The notes under the pieces: model-generated
The model's database searches: none
The model's input: only the letters and a program-made list of their open reading frames with translations
Told to the model about the DNA's origin: nothing
Shown here: positions 8,870 through 17,661 of the stretch, piece after piece
How positions within the stretch are numbered: the stretch's first letter is position 1
How the letters are laid out: the number at the start of each line of letters is the position of its first letter
Source of the DNA: Thermococcus sp. AM4
Lineage (GTDB): Archaea > Methanobacteriota_B > Thermococci > Thermococcales > Thermococcaceae
Length of the DNA stretch: 64,000 nt
Assembly: GCF_000151205.2 (NCBI RefSeq)
Contig: NC_016051.1
Coordinates: 1,984,001 to 2,048,000, forward strand
Reading direction: 5' to 3'
Translations under genes and position numbers: made by a program

Positions 8870-10060
8870 GATCATCTTCTGGATCTTCGTTATGTCCGCG
8901 AGCCAGGCATCGGCTATGTCGTAGGCCGGCTTCTGGAGGACGTCTATGGAGTAGCCCTTCTTCGGGATTATCTGTATGCTCGCGACGAGGGGCTCGTCGA
9001 TGGGCTTTCCTATCTGGCTCAGTATCCTGACGTAGACCTCCTGCACGCCCTCGACCTGCTCCGCTATGTCGTTGGCGATGAGCATCGAGAGGAGGTTGTA
9101 GATCTTTCCGACGTGGGAAACTGGGTTCTTTCCGGCCGCGGCTTCCATGCTCATGTGCCTGTTCGGGGTGATGAGACCGTTGACGCGGTTTCCTCTGCCA
9201 ACGCTGCCGTCGTCTCCGGCTTCCGCGCTCGTTCCGGTAACGGTTATGTAGTAGATGCCGTTCTTCGGGTCGTCGGCGGTGTTCACGAATATCTTGGTCG
9301 GCCTCTGGGTGTGCTCCTCAACTATGCCCTTTGCCGCCTCGTAGATCTCCTCCTTAACGGCCATGTAGTCGTCCGGGTTCGAGACCTCGCTGTCCACTAT
9401 GGCCGCGGCTATGGTGAGGTCGATCTCGTCGCCCTTTCTGAGGCCCATGACCTTTATGTCCTCACCAACGGCCGGGCACTTCTTCTTGAACTCGTCGCTG
9501 TTGAGCAGCTTTTCGGTCTCTAGGACTATCCTCTCGGTCTCGCTGAGCGGGGCGTAGCCAACTCCAAAGGAAGTGTCGTTCGCGAGCGGAATCGGGTTCT
9601 CCTTGGCCTTGTTGAAAACGCCGACGAGGTCAACGCTTCCCTGCCCTATGCGGGAGTCGATGATGACGTGGTTCTCGATGTCGAGGTGCCTCACGGCCTT
9701 TCTGAGGTAGTCCTTTGCCGCTTTAATCGCGACCTGGTGAACGGGGAACTCCTCCCTGTCAACGAGCTCAACGGCCCTTCCAGAGAGGAGGATGTAGATC
9801 GGCTTGATGACCTCACCGCCGCCGAACTGGGGGTAGGCCCTACCGCCAACGACTTCAACCTGGTCGGTGTTGTGGTGGAGTATGATGCCGTACCTCTTTA
9901 TGTACTCCCTGCTTAGAGCCCTGCTGACGGCCTCGGCTATGCCGTCGGCTATGCTGTCCGGGTGGCCTATTCCCTTTCTCTCGACCAGCTCAACCTTCTG
10001 CATTTCAACGGGGGTTCTAACGAGCTCCTCGACGACTATGTTCCTGACTTTCTCAACCAT
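8843..10060 (-). CDS. mat: S-adenosylmethionine synthetase, archaeal type
   Basis: 405-residue methionine adenosyltransferase of the archaeal family, which makes AdoMet from ATP and methionine in the cytoplasm. The archaeal signature [23 protein letters not shown] near the N-terminus and [12 protein letters not shown]-like region ([18 protein letters not shown]) are present; the protein has the family's usual length of about 400. ATG 10060 is chosen because AGGTGGTGACGCTC precedes it directly; the frame can be extended upstream only to a GTG inside that ribosome binding site. TATA box TTATATAAAAG lies at about 10105-10116. AdoMet feeds the methyltransferases and, after decarboxylation, the aminopropyl transfer step encoded at 15889-16758. 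Confidence 0.95.
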   Translation of the reverse strand: MVEKVRNIVVEELVRTPVEMQKVELVERKGIGHPDSIADGIAEAVSRALSREYIKRYGIILHHNTDQVEVVGGRAYPQFGGGEVIKPIYILLSGRAVELVDREEFPVHQVAIKAAKDYLRKAVRHLDIENHVIIDSRIGQGSVDLVGVFNKAKENPIPLANDTSFGVGYAPLSETERIVLETEKLLNSDEFKKKCPAVGEDIKVMGLRKGDEIDLTIAAAIVDSEVSNPDDYMAVKEEIYEAAKGIVEEHTQRPTKIFVNTADDPKNGIYYITVTGTSAEAGDDGSVGRGNRVNGLITPNRHMSMEAAAGKNPVSHVGKIYNLLSMLIANDIAEQVEGVQEVYVRILSQIGKPIDEPLVASIQIIPKKGYSIDVLQKPAYDIADAWLADITKIQKMILDDKLNVF

Positions 10061-10104
10061 GAGCGTCACCACCTTTTCTTTTAGCAGACCCCGGTCTGAG
10101 GGAA

Positions 10105-10116
10105 CTTTTATATAAT
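10105..10116 (-). promoter_or_regulatory. TATA box of the AdoMet synthetase gene
   Basis: Minus strand reads AATTATATAAAAGTTCC, a near-ideal archaeal TATA element, about 45-55 bases before ATG 10060, leaving a leader of roughly 20-25 bases that contains the ribosome binding site. Confidence 0.7.
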
Positions 10117-10150
10117 TTTCGGCATGAAGAACCGGGAGTGATATTCCCGA

Positions 10151-10199
10151 CGGTTATAACCGCGAAAACCTTAAAATTTTCCCCGAAGAATTTTCTTCG
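10151..10199 (+). promoter_or_regulatory. Promoter of the double-hairpin H/ACA RNA with palindromes
   Basis: CGAAAACCTTAAAATTTT (about 10163-10180) fits BRE plus TATA and would place the start of transcription near 10200, exactly where the guide RNA structure begins. A perfect 12-base palindrome CGGTTATAACCG (10151-10162) lies just upstream, and a perfect inverted repeat CGAAGAA-TT-TTCTTCG (10184-10199) fills the space between TATA and start site. Whether these are operators is unknown. Confidence 0.55.
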
Positions 10200-10352
10200 A
10201 CGGTCCCGCCCGGTTGGCCCGCCGGACGGAGTGAGCTTTCGCTCCCGATGAGGTCCCGTGGACGATGCCGGGCGGACAGGGCTTGGCCTCCGGACCGCCG
10301 GAGGAAGCCGAGGGCGATCGATGAAGGCGGGGGATCAGCCAAGCCCACATCA
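10200..10352 (+). ncRNA. Two-hairpin H/ACA guide RNA (pseudouridylation guide)
   Basis: Two consecutive units each have the H/ACA plan. Unit 1: lower stem CCGCCCGG (10206-10213) with CCGGGCGG (10268-10275), directly followed by ACA (10276-10278). Unit 2: lower stem GGGCTTGG (10279-10286) with CCAAGCCC (10339-10346), directly followed by ACA (10347-10349). In each, the upper stem leads to a kink-turn-like pair of strands: GGAG on the left and GATGA on the right. In unit 2 the pocket strands CCUCCGG (10287-10293) and GGAUCA (10332-10337) are complementary to CCGGAGG and UGAUCC, which flank a UG dinucleotide at the 5' end of archaeal 16S rRNA (...UUGAUCCUGCCGGAGG...). The pocket is 15 nt from ACA, the normal distance. 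Predicted target: the U equivalent to E. coli 16S U20. The target of unit 1 is not identified. Confidence 0.8.
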
Positions 10353-11816
10353 GCCCTGCTCCTTTATCTTGAGCGCCTCCAGGAACTTCTCGGTTATGGC
10401 CTCCTCCGCCAGCTTTAGAAGGGAGTTCTTGTCCTTTGCGAGCTTGAACAGGCCGAGGGGAATTCTCGCTCCTCCCATCGTCGCGTGACCGCCCCCGCTC
10501 CCTATCTCTCCAAAGGCTTCTTTCATGACCGCCCCTATGTTCACCCTCACGTCCCTCGTCCTGGCGGACATCTCTATGTAGTCGTCGACTATTCCGAAGA
10601 CGAGGACAGTGCTTATACCCTCCAGCCTGAGGAGGAAATCGGCCGATTCGGCCAAGGCGTCCCTGTTCCTTATGAACCCGACGTTGGATATAACCACGTT
10701 CTTGTAGGACTTCCTGTTGAGTATCGCCCTCGCCAGTATCTCCGCCGTTTCGGTTGAGATGTCCGGGTGCTCTATCCTGTCCAGGAGCTCGTGGTTAACC
10801 TTTCCCGCTAAGAACTCAACGGCCTTCAGGTCGACCTGGCTGAGCTGGGAGAACTTCTTCGTGTCGGTGTATATGCCGTAGAAGAGGGCCGTGGCGAGTG
10901 TCTCGGAGAGGGGTATGTTGAGGGCCTTTATGTACTCGGTGAGGATCGAGGCAGACGCCTTAACGTCCTCCCTTATGTCCACGAAGGCGTCTCTGGGAAT
11001 GAGCTCGTGGAGGTGCTGGAAGATCTGGTGGTGGTCTATCAGGATCTGTATCTTCTCCCTGTCCTCGGGTTCGAGAACCGTCAGGTTTCCATTCGGCTGG
11101 GCGTCGACTATCGCTATCGCGCTGTGCTTTCTTATCTCGTAGGAGCCCTTTGAAACGCGCCTCAGGTTTATTCCGAGAAGGTTCACGAAGGCCTGGTTCT
11201 CGTGGTGGGTTATCTCGCCCCCGTGTGCTATGGTGGTTTTCAGGCCGACGCTCTGGGCTATGAGGGACAGCGCGACTGCGGACGAGATGGCATCGGGGTC
11301 GGGGTTGTTGTGGGTGAGTATCAGAAGGGAGTCGGTTTTCTCTTTTATTTCCTTGAGCTTCTTGAAGAGCATGAGGGCGTTCTTTTTCTCGCCGAGCTGG
11401 AAGAGCGTCCTGAGGAAGGCCTCGGTTATGGCCTTCTGGGGGTAGATGCCGTAGTCTATCCTCACCTCCTTCTCGAACTCCTCGAGGATTATGTCCTCCA
11501 TCGTCTCCTTTGGCATGTCGTCGGGCAGGAGTGCCACTATCGGGACGTCTTTGTTGTTGGTCCTTATGACGTAGATGGTCTTCTTCACGGCCTCAAGGTT
11601 TCTCGTGGTTATCACGACGACGTTGGCCTTGTCAACGCCCGCCTTCAGAAGGGTTGCGGTGTAGGAAAAATCCCCCTGAACGACGTTAAAACCGCTCTCC
11701 TCAAGGGATTTCGCGCGGAGCTCGTCCTTCTCCACTATCGTGATTTCAAACTCTCCCTTAAGGGCTTCCGCGATCTGTCTGCCTATGCTCCCTCCTCCGA
11801 GGATCAGGATGCGCAT
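10350..11816 (-). CDS. TrkA-N domain and DHH/DHHA1 phosphoesterase fusion
   Basis: 488-residue cytoplasmic protein. Residues 1-140 are a TrkA-N/RCK-type Rossmann domain (LILGGGSIG at 5-12) that binds NAD or another nucleotide. Residues from about 160 form a DHH phosphoesterase: THNNPDPDA (169-176), DHH at 261-263, and the DHHA1 motif GGGHATMGG (441-449). DHH-DHHA1 enzymes cleave nanoRNA, cyclic dinucleotides or pAp; the fused TrkA-N domain suggests ligand control, as in c-di-AMP or nanoRNA phosphodiesterases, but the substrate of this archaeal subgroup is uncertain. Start ATG 11816 has GGTGATGATC immediately upstream. TATA CTATTTAAAC lies near 11838-11848. The stop codon coincides with the end of the convergent H/ACA RNA. 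Confidence 0.88.
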   Translation of the reverse strand: MRILILGGGSIGRQIAEALKGEFEITIVEKDELRAKSLEESGFNVVQGDFSYTATLLKAGVDKANVVVITTRNLEAVKKTIYVIRTNNKDVPIVALLPDDMPKETMEDIILEEFEKEVRIDYGIYPQKAITEAFLRTLFQLGEKKNALMLFKKLKEIKEKTDSLLILTHNNPDPDAISSAVALSLIAQSVGLKTTIAHGGEITHHENQAFVNLLGINLRRVSKGSYEIRKHSAIAIVDAQPNGNLTVLEPEDREKIQILIDHHQIFQHLHELIPRDAFVDIREDVKASASILTEYIKALNIPLSETLATALFYGIYTDTKKFSQLSQVDLKAVEFLAGKVNHELLDRIEHPDISTETAEILARAILNRKSYKNVVISNVGFIRNRDALAESADFLLRLEGISTVLVFGIVDDYIEMSARTRDVRVNIGAVMKEAFGEIGSGGGHATMGGARIPLGLFKLAKDKNSLLKLAEEAITEKFLEALKIKEQG

Positions 11817-11835
11817 GATCATCACCTGTGAGCAA

Positions 11836-11912
11836 CAACGTTTAAATAGATACGTTCCCATAAATTGGGAGGGATGCACCGCCCGTATTATCCTGTTTGG
11901 GATATATATAGC
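11836..11912. promoter_or_regulatory. Divergent promoters, DHH gene and DUF2226-like gene
   Basis: Minus-strand TATA CTATTTAAACG (about 11838-11848) serves the DHH gene. Plus-strand GGATATATATAG (about 11900-11911) serves the gene at 11944, about 35 bases upstream of its ATG. Confidence 0.6.
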
Positions 11913-11943
11913 TGTCGCCCATAAACAATCAGATGGTGAGATC

Positions 11944-13596
11944 ATGAAGCTGCCTGACACAAGGCCCCTTAAGGAAAACGTTGTCGTGATATCTCCCTCG
12001 GATTTGGCCCAGGAAGTCAAGAGCGCGGCTTCCCAGTCTGGAGGGGCGTTCCTGAAGGTCTTCGGTAAAAAGGGCAACTCCAAGTACTACTTTACGATAC
12101 TCTTCGACAGGACCAAGGTTCTGGCCGCCGAGGGACAGGACCTCGAATCCGGGGCCCAGATAATCGGCGAAGACGCGATAAACCTCTTCCGGGAGCTCAT
12201 GGGCAATCCGATGGTCGTTGACGTCTATTCCCTCGATGAGATCGGTGTCAAGCTCTCGATAGCCGAAAACCTTGACATCTACTCAAAAACTCCCAAGGTA
12301 ACGATAGAGGAGCTCTTCGGAGGGGCGCCGGCAAGGGTCGAAAAGCCGGTTCCGGAAGAAAAGCCCAAGCCCGCGCCGAAACCCGCGGAGAAACCCGTCG
12401 AAAAGCCCGAGACGGTTCAGGAGAAGCCCAAGCAGAAGCCCGGTGAAGTCGAGATAGTCATTGAAATCCCCGGCGGAGGGGTCCTTGAGGAGGCCCTGAA
12501 GGAGTACACGAAGCACCTGATCTCAGAGGCTAAGAGGATCAGAACCCTTCAGATAAACAAGGTCGTTTACTCCGGTGAGCTCACCGAGGGTGTCGTTTAC
12601 CTCAACGTCCACATATACGGCCACAGCGAGGGGCAGATGAGGGAAGTTGCCGAGAAGAGAATGCTCCACGCGATAAGCAAGTACGCCCCCGTTATACTCA
12701 GGATAGCGGACATAAAGCCCATCCTCAAGGAGATAAAGGTCATCCTCGACGGAAAGGAAGTGGCCCCGCAGGAGATCGTGGAGAAGGACAAGAAGAAGGT
12801 CGGCAAGATCGACAGGGAGGGCAGGTTAACTTTGGCGGTTCTCGAGGACGTCTGGCCCTACTTCAGCGCCATGGTGAGGACGGTTGTCGGCGAGATAGAG
12901 CGCCAGGGAATAGCCGTCAAGGCCGCCACCTTCGACGTTCCGGGCAGGAAGGAGTTCGAGGTGAACGCGAAGCTCGTCGTCGAGACGTCACTCCCCGAGG
13001 ACCAGGCCACGAGGATAATCAGGGACATCATCACGAAGCACACGAAGGAACTTGGAAGGACGTTGAAGAGGTACATGACTGTTCGCAACGTTGAGGTGGA
13101 CTTCATAAAGAAGGCCGAGACCGCAAAGCCATCCGCAAAGGTGCCGGCAACAGGTAAGGCGGCCGAAATCCTCCAGAGAAAGGCGGAGATAGAGAAGGAA
13201 GTCGAAAAGCTGCTCCAGCAGGCGGGTGTGGAGGAGCTGGCCTTCCTGACGGAGGAGAAGAAGCGCGAAAGCGAGAAGGCCCTTCTGAGGAGCAGAATAG
13301 AGCCGGCTATGGAAGAGCTCAAGAACAGGCTCCACACCGAGCTCAAGCTCATTCCGAGGGTTACGTTCAAGTGGCTCAAGCTCAACTGGGACGCCAAGGG
13401 AACGACCGTCTACGTGGACATCGAGGCATCTTTCATGAAGGAGGAGATAGGCGGCCTCTTCGGCTCGTTCTCAGGGGTGAACGAGGACAGGATCAAGCAG
13501 GACGTCAGGGAAACGATACTCCGCGTGATCAGGGACATACAGAAGGAGTACGGCATCAAGATCAGCCTCAACAAGTTCAACGTTATCGTTAGGTGA
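11944..13596 (+). CDS. Large conserved Thermococcales protein (DUF2226-like)
   Basis: 550 residues. An N-terminal globular domain of about 130 residues (MKLPDTRPLKENVVVISPSD...) is followed by a Pro/Lys/Glu-rich linker (about 133-175, repeated EKPxxKP units), a central alpha/beta domain (about 180-330), and a charged helical C-terminal region with heptad-like segments (EKEVEKLLQQAG). I associate the N-terminal domain with DUF2226, whose role is unknown. No signal peptide or membrane helix, so it is probably cytoplasmic. Start ATG 11944 follows GGTGA and is preferred to the open frame upstream, which would run through the promoter. A structural or nucleic-acid-associated role is possible, but nothing in the sequence proves it. 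Confidence 0.75.
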   Translation: MKLPDTRPLKENVVVISPSDLAQEVKSAASQSGGAFLKVFGKKGNSKYYFTILFDRTKVLAAEGQDLESGAQIIGEDAINLFRELMGNPMVVDVYSLDEIGVKLSIAENLDIYSKTPKVTIEELFGGAPARVEKPVPEEKPKPAPKPAEKPVEKPETVQEKPKQKPGEVEIVIEIPGGGVLEEALKEYTKHLISEAKRIRTLQINKVVYSGELTEGVVYLNVHIYGHSEGQMREVAEKRMLHAISKYAPVILRIADIKPILKEIKVILDGKEVAPQEIVEKDKKKVGKIDREGRLTLAVLEDVWPYFSAMVRTVVGEIERQGIAVKAATFDVPGRKEFEVNAKLVVETSLPEDQATRIIRDIITKHTKELGRTLKRYMTVRNVEVDFIKKAETAKPSAKVPATGKAAEILQRKAEIEKEVEKLLQQAGVEELAFLTEEKKRESEKALLRSRIEPAMEELKNRLHTELKLIPRVTFKWLKLNWDAKGTTVYVDIEASFMKEEIGGLFGSFSGVNEDRIKQDVRETILRVIRDIQKEYGIKISLNKFNVIVR

Positions 13597-13643
13597 CCTC
13601 AAAATTTTTAAGTTTTCCTAACTTCTTTATCCGGGTGCTGGTA

Positions 13644-14786
13644 ATGCAGATCATCGGGTACGTGCTCGTCATCATAGCCCTGGGCAGGTTTTTGGCTGAA
13701 CTCTTCGAGAGGATAGGCTACCCGGGGATAGTTGGCGAGATAACTGCCGGTCTTCTCCTCGGCTACTTCCTCAGGAACGTTCCGGTTAGCGAGATGGATC
13801 TCCTGGCCGAGTTCGGAATATTTTTCCTCATGATCCTCGCGGGCCTTGAGATAACCGCTGAGGAGCTCCGCATGGGCGGCAAAAAGGCCCTTCCCGTTTA
13901 CCTAGTGACGCTCGCGGTTATGTTCTTCATAACCCTGCCCTTCACCGGCTACTCTGTGTCCACCGGAAACGTCCTCGCGGCCGCGATCCTTGCAGTTGCC
14001 AGCGCCCCCATAGTCGTCCGGATAAAGCGCTTCTTCGGTGAGGACTACCTCCACGTGGCCCTCTCGTACGCCATAATAAGCGAGGTTGCCATACTCGTTC
14101 TCGTGTACATACTCGCCAACTTCAAGGAGGCCCACGATCCGGCGGATCTCGCGATAACGGTCGTGAAGCAGGTTCTCTTCATAGGCGGCGTGCTCTACCT
14201 CAACTACAAGATCGGAATACAGCACAAGGTCTGGCTGGTAACTCAGCTCAGGCGCCTCAGGAGCGACGAGGCCGTCTTCGGGGCCTTCATGATCTTCGCG
14301 GCAACGCTCGGCTTTATAAGCGAGGAAGTTGGAATGCACTTCACGATAGGTGCCTTCCTGGCCGGTTTGATACTCCACAGCGATCTGGTGGGAACGAGGC
14401 AGTACGAGAGGCTTGAGACGATCCTGAGCGGCGTTACCTACGGCATCTTCGCCCCGATATTCTTCGCCTGGCGCGGGATGAACTTCAGGGCTGAGGTTAC
14501 CCTCGCGACGGTTTACTTCTTCCTGGCCATCTACTTCGTCCGCTTCCTCCTGACCGTCGTTCTGACGTGGGACGGAAGGCTCGTCAGCTCAATTGCCAAA
14601 GCCACAGGGCTTGTGAGCTTTGGGATCCTTGGCCTGCTCGTCTCGGACCTCGGAAACTCCTACGGCGTCTTAACCGGCGAGCTCTACTCGATATCGGCTT
14701 TGACGTCCATCGGGGGCATTTTCCTCGCGGCAACGATCGGCAGGGGCCTTTCCCTCCTCCGCCGTTCGGGTGGGAAAGGTTTATAA
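13644..14786 (+). CDS. Cation/proton antiporter (CPA2, Kef/NapA type)
   Basis: 380-residue integral membrane protein with 11-12 hydrophobic helices and conserved CPA2 features: an early RIGYPGIVGEITAGLLLGYF segment and a core LILAVASAPIVVRIKRFF-type helix, then FISEEVGMHFTIGAFLAGL. It would exchange Na+ or K+ for H+ across the cytoplasmic membrane. No TrkA-N domain is attached. ATG 13644 follows GGGTGCTGGTA and lies about 30 bases downstream of TTTTTAAGTTTT, so the longer frame from 13593, which runs through the TATA box, is rejected. Same strand as the previous gene but independently transcribed. Confidence 0.88.
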   Translation: MQIIGYVLVIIALGRFLAELFERIGYPGIVGEITAGLLLGYFLRNVPVSEMDLLAEFGIFFLMILAGLEITAEELRMGGKKALPVYLVTLAVMFFITLPFTGYSVSTGNVLAAAILAVASAPIVVRIKRFFGEDYLHVALSYAIISEVAILVLVYILANFKEAHDPADLAITVVKQVLFIGGVLYLNYKIGIQHKVWLVTQLRRLRSDEAVFGAFMIFAATLGFISEEVGMHFTIGAFLAGLILHSDLVGTRQYERLETILSGVTYGIFAPIFFAWRGMNFRAEVTLATVYFFLAIYFVRFLLTVVLTWDGRLVSSIAKATGLVSFGILGLLVSDLGNSYGVLTGELYSISALTSIGGIFLAATIGRGLSLLRRSGGKGL

Positions 14787-14835
14787 GTCCCGCGATGAGG
14801 GAACGGGTAGCTGTAAAGTGAGATGGGTGGTTAAG

Positions 14836-15309
14836 ATGAGCTGGATGACGCCCAAGAGGGCTTTCATGGGTGCTGCTGCCGCAGAAGGAGGAACGAAGCT
14901 CAACGCTTTCGATAACGCCCTTCTAAAGCTCGGCATAGGGAACGTTAATCTAGTCAAGCTCAGCAGCGTTATACCCGCCCACATAGAATGGATCGAGAAG
15001 GTCCACGACGTTCCGATAGGGATGCTCCTCCCGACGGTTTACGCGCACATCGAGAGCGACGAGCCTGGGATGACGATAAGCGCTGCGCTCGGCGTCGGCA
15101 TAAGCGAGGGCAACCAAGGCGGCCTGATCTACGAGTATTCCGGCTACTGCACGAAGGAAGAGGCCGAAGAAATGGTCAGGAAAATGGTCGAGGAAGGCTT
15201 CGCAGTTCGCGGCTGGAAGCTCAAAGAGTTCAAGGCAGTCTCAGCCGAGATAACTGTCAAGGAAAAGCCCGCCGCCGTTGTTGCTGCTGTCGTCATGTTC
15301 CCCTACTAA
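14836..15309 (+). CDS. pdaD: Pyruvoyl-dependent arginine decarboxylase proenzyme
   Basis: 157-residue proenzyme that cleaves itself and decarboxylates arginine to agmatine, first step of archaeal polyamine synthesis. The self-cleavage site is LSSVIP: by analogy with the M. jannaschii enzyme the bond between Ser43 and Ser44 is broken and Ser44 becomes the pyruvoyl cofactor. Other family features are AFMGAAAAEGGTKLNAFDNALL and the Gly-rich GVGISEGNQGGLIYEYSG. ATG 14836 has GGTGGTTAAG upstream, and TATA GGTTTATAAGT lies at about 14778-14788, inside the end of the antiporter gene. The stop overlaps the convergent gene by 4 bases. The aminopropyltransferase gene follows at 15889. Confidence 0.95.
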   Translation: MSWMTPKRAFMGAAAAEGGTKLNAFDNALLKLGIGNVNLVKLSSVIPAHIEWIEKVHDVPIGMLLPTVYAHIESDEPGMTISAALGVGISEGNQGGLIYEYSGYCTKEEAEEMVRKMVEEGFAVRGWKLKEFKAVSAEITVKEKPAAVVAAVVMFPY

Positions 15310-15800
15310 AGCCGCTCCATGTCTATGAGGACGAACTCGTCCGCCTTTCTTTTTTCGAAGGTCATCCTGTACCTGGCTTCCCCCTTCGAGGCTAAAACCT
15401 CGACGTAACCGCTGTTCTCCCCGCCCATCACGTTCATCCATATGACGTTGTAGCCCCTCCTCTGGAGGAAGGTCTTGAGGACCCCTTTGATCGTAACCCC
15501 GGGTTCTAGCCTTTTACCCTCACCCCTGCCTTTGAGGAACGCCCACAGATCCAGAAACGCCTTCCTGGGGTTTGAACCCTCGACCGGCATCATGAACAAG
15601 ACCGAGTTCCCCTCCCTCAGGAGGATCCAGTGGGACGAGCCGGAAAAGACCGTCACCGTGAGCTCAACACTCGGATCATCGCTTTCCAGAACGATCTCGC
15701 CGACGAGATGGGGGATCCCGTACCTCAGACCGTCTTCTATCTCCCCGGCGAGGGATTTGATCCTCTGAAAGAGCTCTTTCCTGATTTTGATTTCACTCAT
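15306..15800 (-). CDS. Conserved protein of unknown function between pdaD and speE
   Basis: 164-residue, mostly alpha/beta soluble protein without signal peptide or recognisable catalytic motif. It begins MSEIKIRKELFQRIKSLAGEIEDGLRYG and has a central HWILLREGNSVLFMMPVEG segment. In T. kodakarensis a gene of similar size sits at the same place between pdaD and speE (from memory TK0148), so the position is conserved even though it runs in the opposite direction from both. TATA GTTTATAAAAC at about 15820-15830 lies some 25 bases before ATG 15800, so translation is probably leaderless. A link to polyamine metabolism is only suggested by position. Confidence 0.7.
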   Translation of the reverse strand: MSEIKIRKELFQRIKSLAGEIEDGLRYGIPHLVGEIVLESDDPSVELTVTVFSGSSHWILLREGNSVLFMMPVEGSNPRKAFLDLWAFLKGRGEGKRLEPGVTIKGVLKTFLQRRGYNVIWMNVMGGENSGYVEVLASKGEARYRMTFEKRKADEFVLIDMERL

Positions 15801-15888
15801 CACTCGGGTTTGCGGGCGGTGTTTTATAAACTTTGTTCCGCCCAGATAGGTTTAAAACCCCGAGGTTAAGCTAAACGTGGTGGTGAGC

Positions 15889-16758
15889 ATGGGATTCAAC
15901 GAGATGGAGGGTGCCTTCATCGAATGGTACCCGAGGGGCTACGGTGTGGCTTTCAAGGTCAAGAGGAGGCTCTTCGCGATTCAGACAGACTACCAGAGGC
16001 TCGAGATCTATGAAACCGAGGGATTTGGAAAGCTTCTGGTTCTCGATGACACCGTTCAGCTCGTGGAGGTTGGGGAGGAGAGCTACCACGAGGCGCTCGT
16101 TCATCCGGTTATGCTCGCGCACCCGAACCCCAGGAGGGTTCTCGTCATAGGTGGTGGGGACGGAGGAACCCTGAGGGAAGTCCTCAGGCACGAGACCGTC
16201 GAAAAGGCCACGATGGTTGAGATCGACGAGGGGGTCGTTGAGGCTTCCTACCTTTACCTCGACGTTGCGAAGGATCTCCTCGAACGCCTCATAAAGGGCG
16301 AGGAGGAGAGGGCCGAGCTCATAATCGGGGACGGCGTGAAGTACCTCAGAGAAACCGACGAGCGCTTTGACGTCATAATCGTCGATTCAACCGATCCCGT
16401 CGGCCCGGCGAAGCTCCTCTTTTCCGAGGAGTTCTACCGCTCGGCCTACGAGAAGCTCAACGAAAGGGGCCTCTACGTCACCCAGGCCGGTAGCGTCTAC
16501 CTCTTCACCAACGAGCTCCTCGATGCATACAGGGCGATGAAGAAGGTCTTCGACAGGGTTTACTACTTCAGCTTCCCCGTCATCGGCTACGCCTCGCCCT
16601 GGAGCTTCCTCGTCGGTGTGAAGGGTGACGTCGATTTCACCAGGATAGACGTCGAGAGGGCCAGCAAGCTGGACCTCTACTACTACGATCCTGAGAGGCA
16701 CGAGACCCTCTTCCAGATGCCCCGCTACGTAAGGAAACTCCTGGAGGACGGGAAGTGA
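15889..16758 (+). CDS. speE: Polyamine aminopropyltransferase (agmatine/spermidine synthase type)
   Basis: 289-residue aminopropyltransferase that moves the aminopropyl group from decarboxylated AdoMet to a polyamine acceptor. It has the AdoMet-binding signature [26 protein letters not shown] and the catalytic-loop [18 protein letters not shown]. In Thermococcus the enzyme is known to prefer agmatine, giving N1-aminopropylagmatine that is then converted to spermidine, and also makes longer polyamines; linkage to pdaD supports this. ATG 15889 is chosen because GGTGGTGAGC directly precedes it; the frame extends only through GTG codons within that site. TATA GGTTTAAAACC at 15849-15859. The next gene starts in the stop codon. 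Confidence 0.93.
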   Translation: MGFNEMEGAFIEWYPRGYGVAFKVKRRLFAIQTDYQRLEIYETEGFGKLLVLDDTVQLVEVGEESYHEALVHPVMLAHPNPRRVLVIGGGDGGTLREVLRHETVEKATMVEIDEGVVEASYLYLDVAKDLLERLIKGEEERAELIIGDGVKYLRETDERFDVIIVDSTDPVGPAKLLFSEEFYRSAYEKLNERGLYVTQAGSVYLFTNELLDAYRAMKKVFDRVYYFSFPVIGYASPWSFLVGVKGDVDFTRIDVERASKLDLYYYDPERHETLFQMPRYVRKLLEDGK

Positions 16759-17630
16759 AGCTCAACAGGAGGTACTTTTCCCTCTTCCTTACTCTTTTCC
16801 TCGGCCTCTTTCTCGCCTACAGGGTGAGGAAGGAGCTGAGTTCCATCGACTGGTCGAGGATTGACCCCTCATGCTTTCCGGCAGTCTTCCTTTTCGGGGT
16901 TCTGGCGTTCCTCGCCTACACCGCGATATGGTACTTCCTGCTGTCATCGATCAGGGAGGTCTCCTTCAAAAGACTGCTCGAACTCAACCTCGTCGGGAGC
17001 TACCTCTCGATGACCCTCAACTCCGCCCTCGGCGGGATTGTGAAGGCCAGGTACGCCCTCCCCAACTGGTGGCAGTCGGTGGGAGTTATTGCCCTGGCAA
17101 CCGCTTTGGAGATTCTCCCCGGTGGCGTGGTGGCGGTGATATCTGGCGATCTCGTGGTCCTCCCGGCCCTTCTCTTCCTGCTCTGGGCCGTCGTTCACGA
17201 GGACTCCGTTTATCCCCTCGTGGCGTTCCCCTTCCGGCTTTTAGGAAAGGAGGAGTGGATACGGAACTTCTACCTCGGCTGGAAGAGGGCCAAGCTCAAT
17301 AGGAGTGCCTTCCTCAGGGCCGTTGCCGTTGCCCCGCTCCAGTCCCTGTTCCTGGCCCTCGCCCTCGTTGCCACCGGTGGGGCCTTTGGGGTACGGGTTC
17401 CGATTGGGAAAGGGCTCATTGCAGTGGCTTACTCAACGGTTCTTGGGGGTGTTTTCGGAACGCCCGGGGGGATCGGGGGGAACGAACTCGGCGTTATCCT
17501 CGCCATCGGAGACGTTTCCGCGGCTGCAACGATGGCCTTCGTGTACAAGTTCTTCACCCAGTACGTTTTTGCTATCATCGGGGCGGTTCCATTCTACCGG
17601 GTTCTGAGGGAGAACGGAAAATCCTTATAG
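16755..17630 (+). CDS. Flippase-like/LPG synthase TM-type membrane protein (UPF0104)
   Basis: 291 residues with about eight membrane helices and the family pattern ...[25 protein letters not shown] near the middle and [19 protein letters not shown] near the C-terminus. UPF0104/lysylphosphatidylglycerol synthase TM-region proteins include the archaeal glycosylation factor AglD and putative lipid flippases; the substrate here is unknown. The GTG start at 16755 overlaps the TGA of speE (GTGA), so the two are translationally coupled, but a functional link to polyamines is not evident. It acts in the cytoplasmic membrane. Confidence 0.8.
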   Translation: MKLNRRYFSLFLTLFLGLFLAYRVRKELSSIDWSRIDPSCFPAVFLFGVLAFLAYTAIWYFLLSSIREVSFKRLLELNLVGSYLSMTLNSALGGIVKARYALPNWWQSVGVIALATALEILPGGVVAVISGDLVVLPALLFLLWAVVHEDSVYPLVAFPFRLLGKEEWIRNFYLGWKRAKLNRSAFLRAVAVAPLQSLFLALALVATGGAFGVRVPIGKGLIAVAYSTVLGGVFGTPGGIGGNELGVILAIGDVSAAATMAFVYKFFTQYVFAIIGAVPFYRVLRENGKSL

Positions 17631-17661
17631 GCACCTTTTCCAATTCCCTCAGGTGATAATC

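Noticed and set aside
10154-10348. Minus-strand open frame across the H/ACA RNA region
   Set aside because: Arg/Pro/Gly-rich composition of a GC-rich structured RNA, with no ribosome binding site; the RNA fold explains the sequence.
11740-11943. Extended N-terminus for the DUF2226-like protein
   Set aside because: The extension overlaps the DHH gene on the other strand and both promoters; ATG 11944 has a GGTGA site and a TATA box at the right distance.
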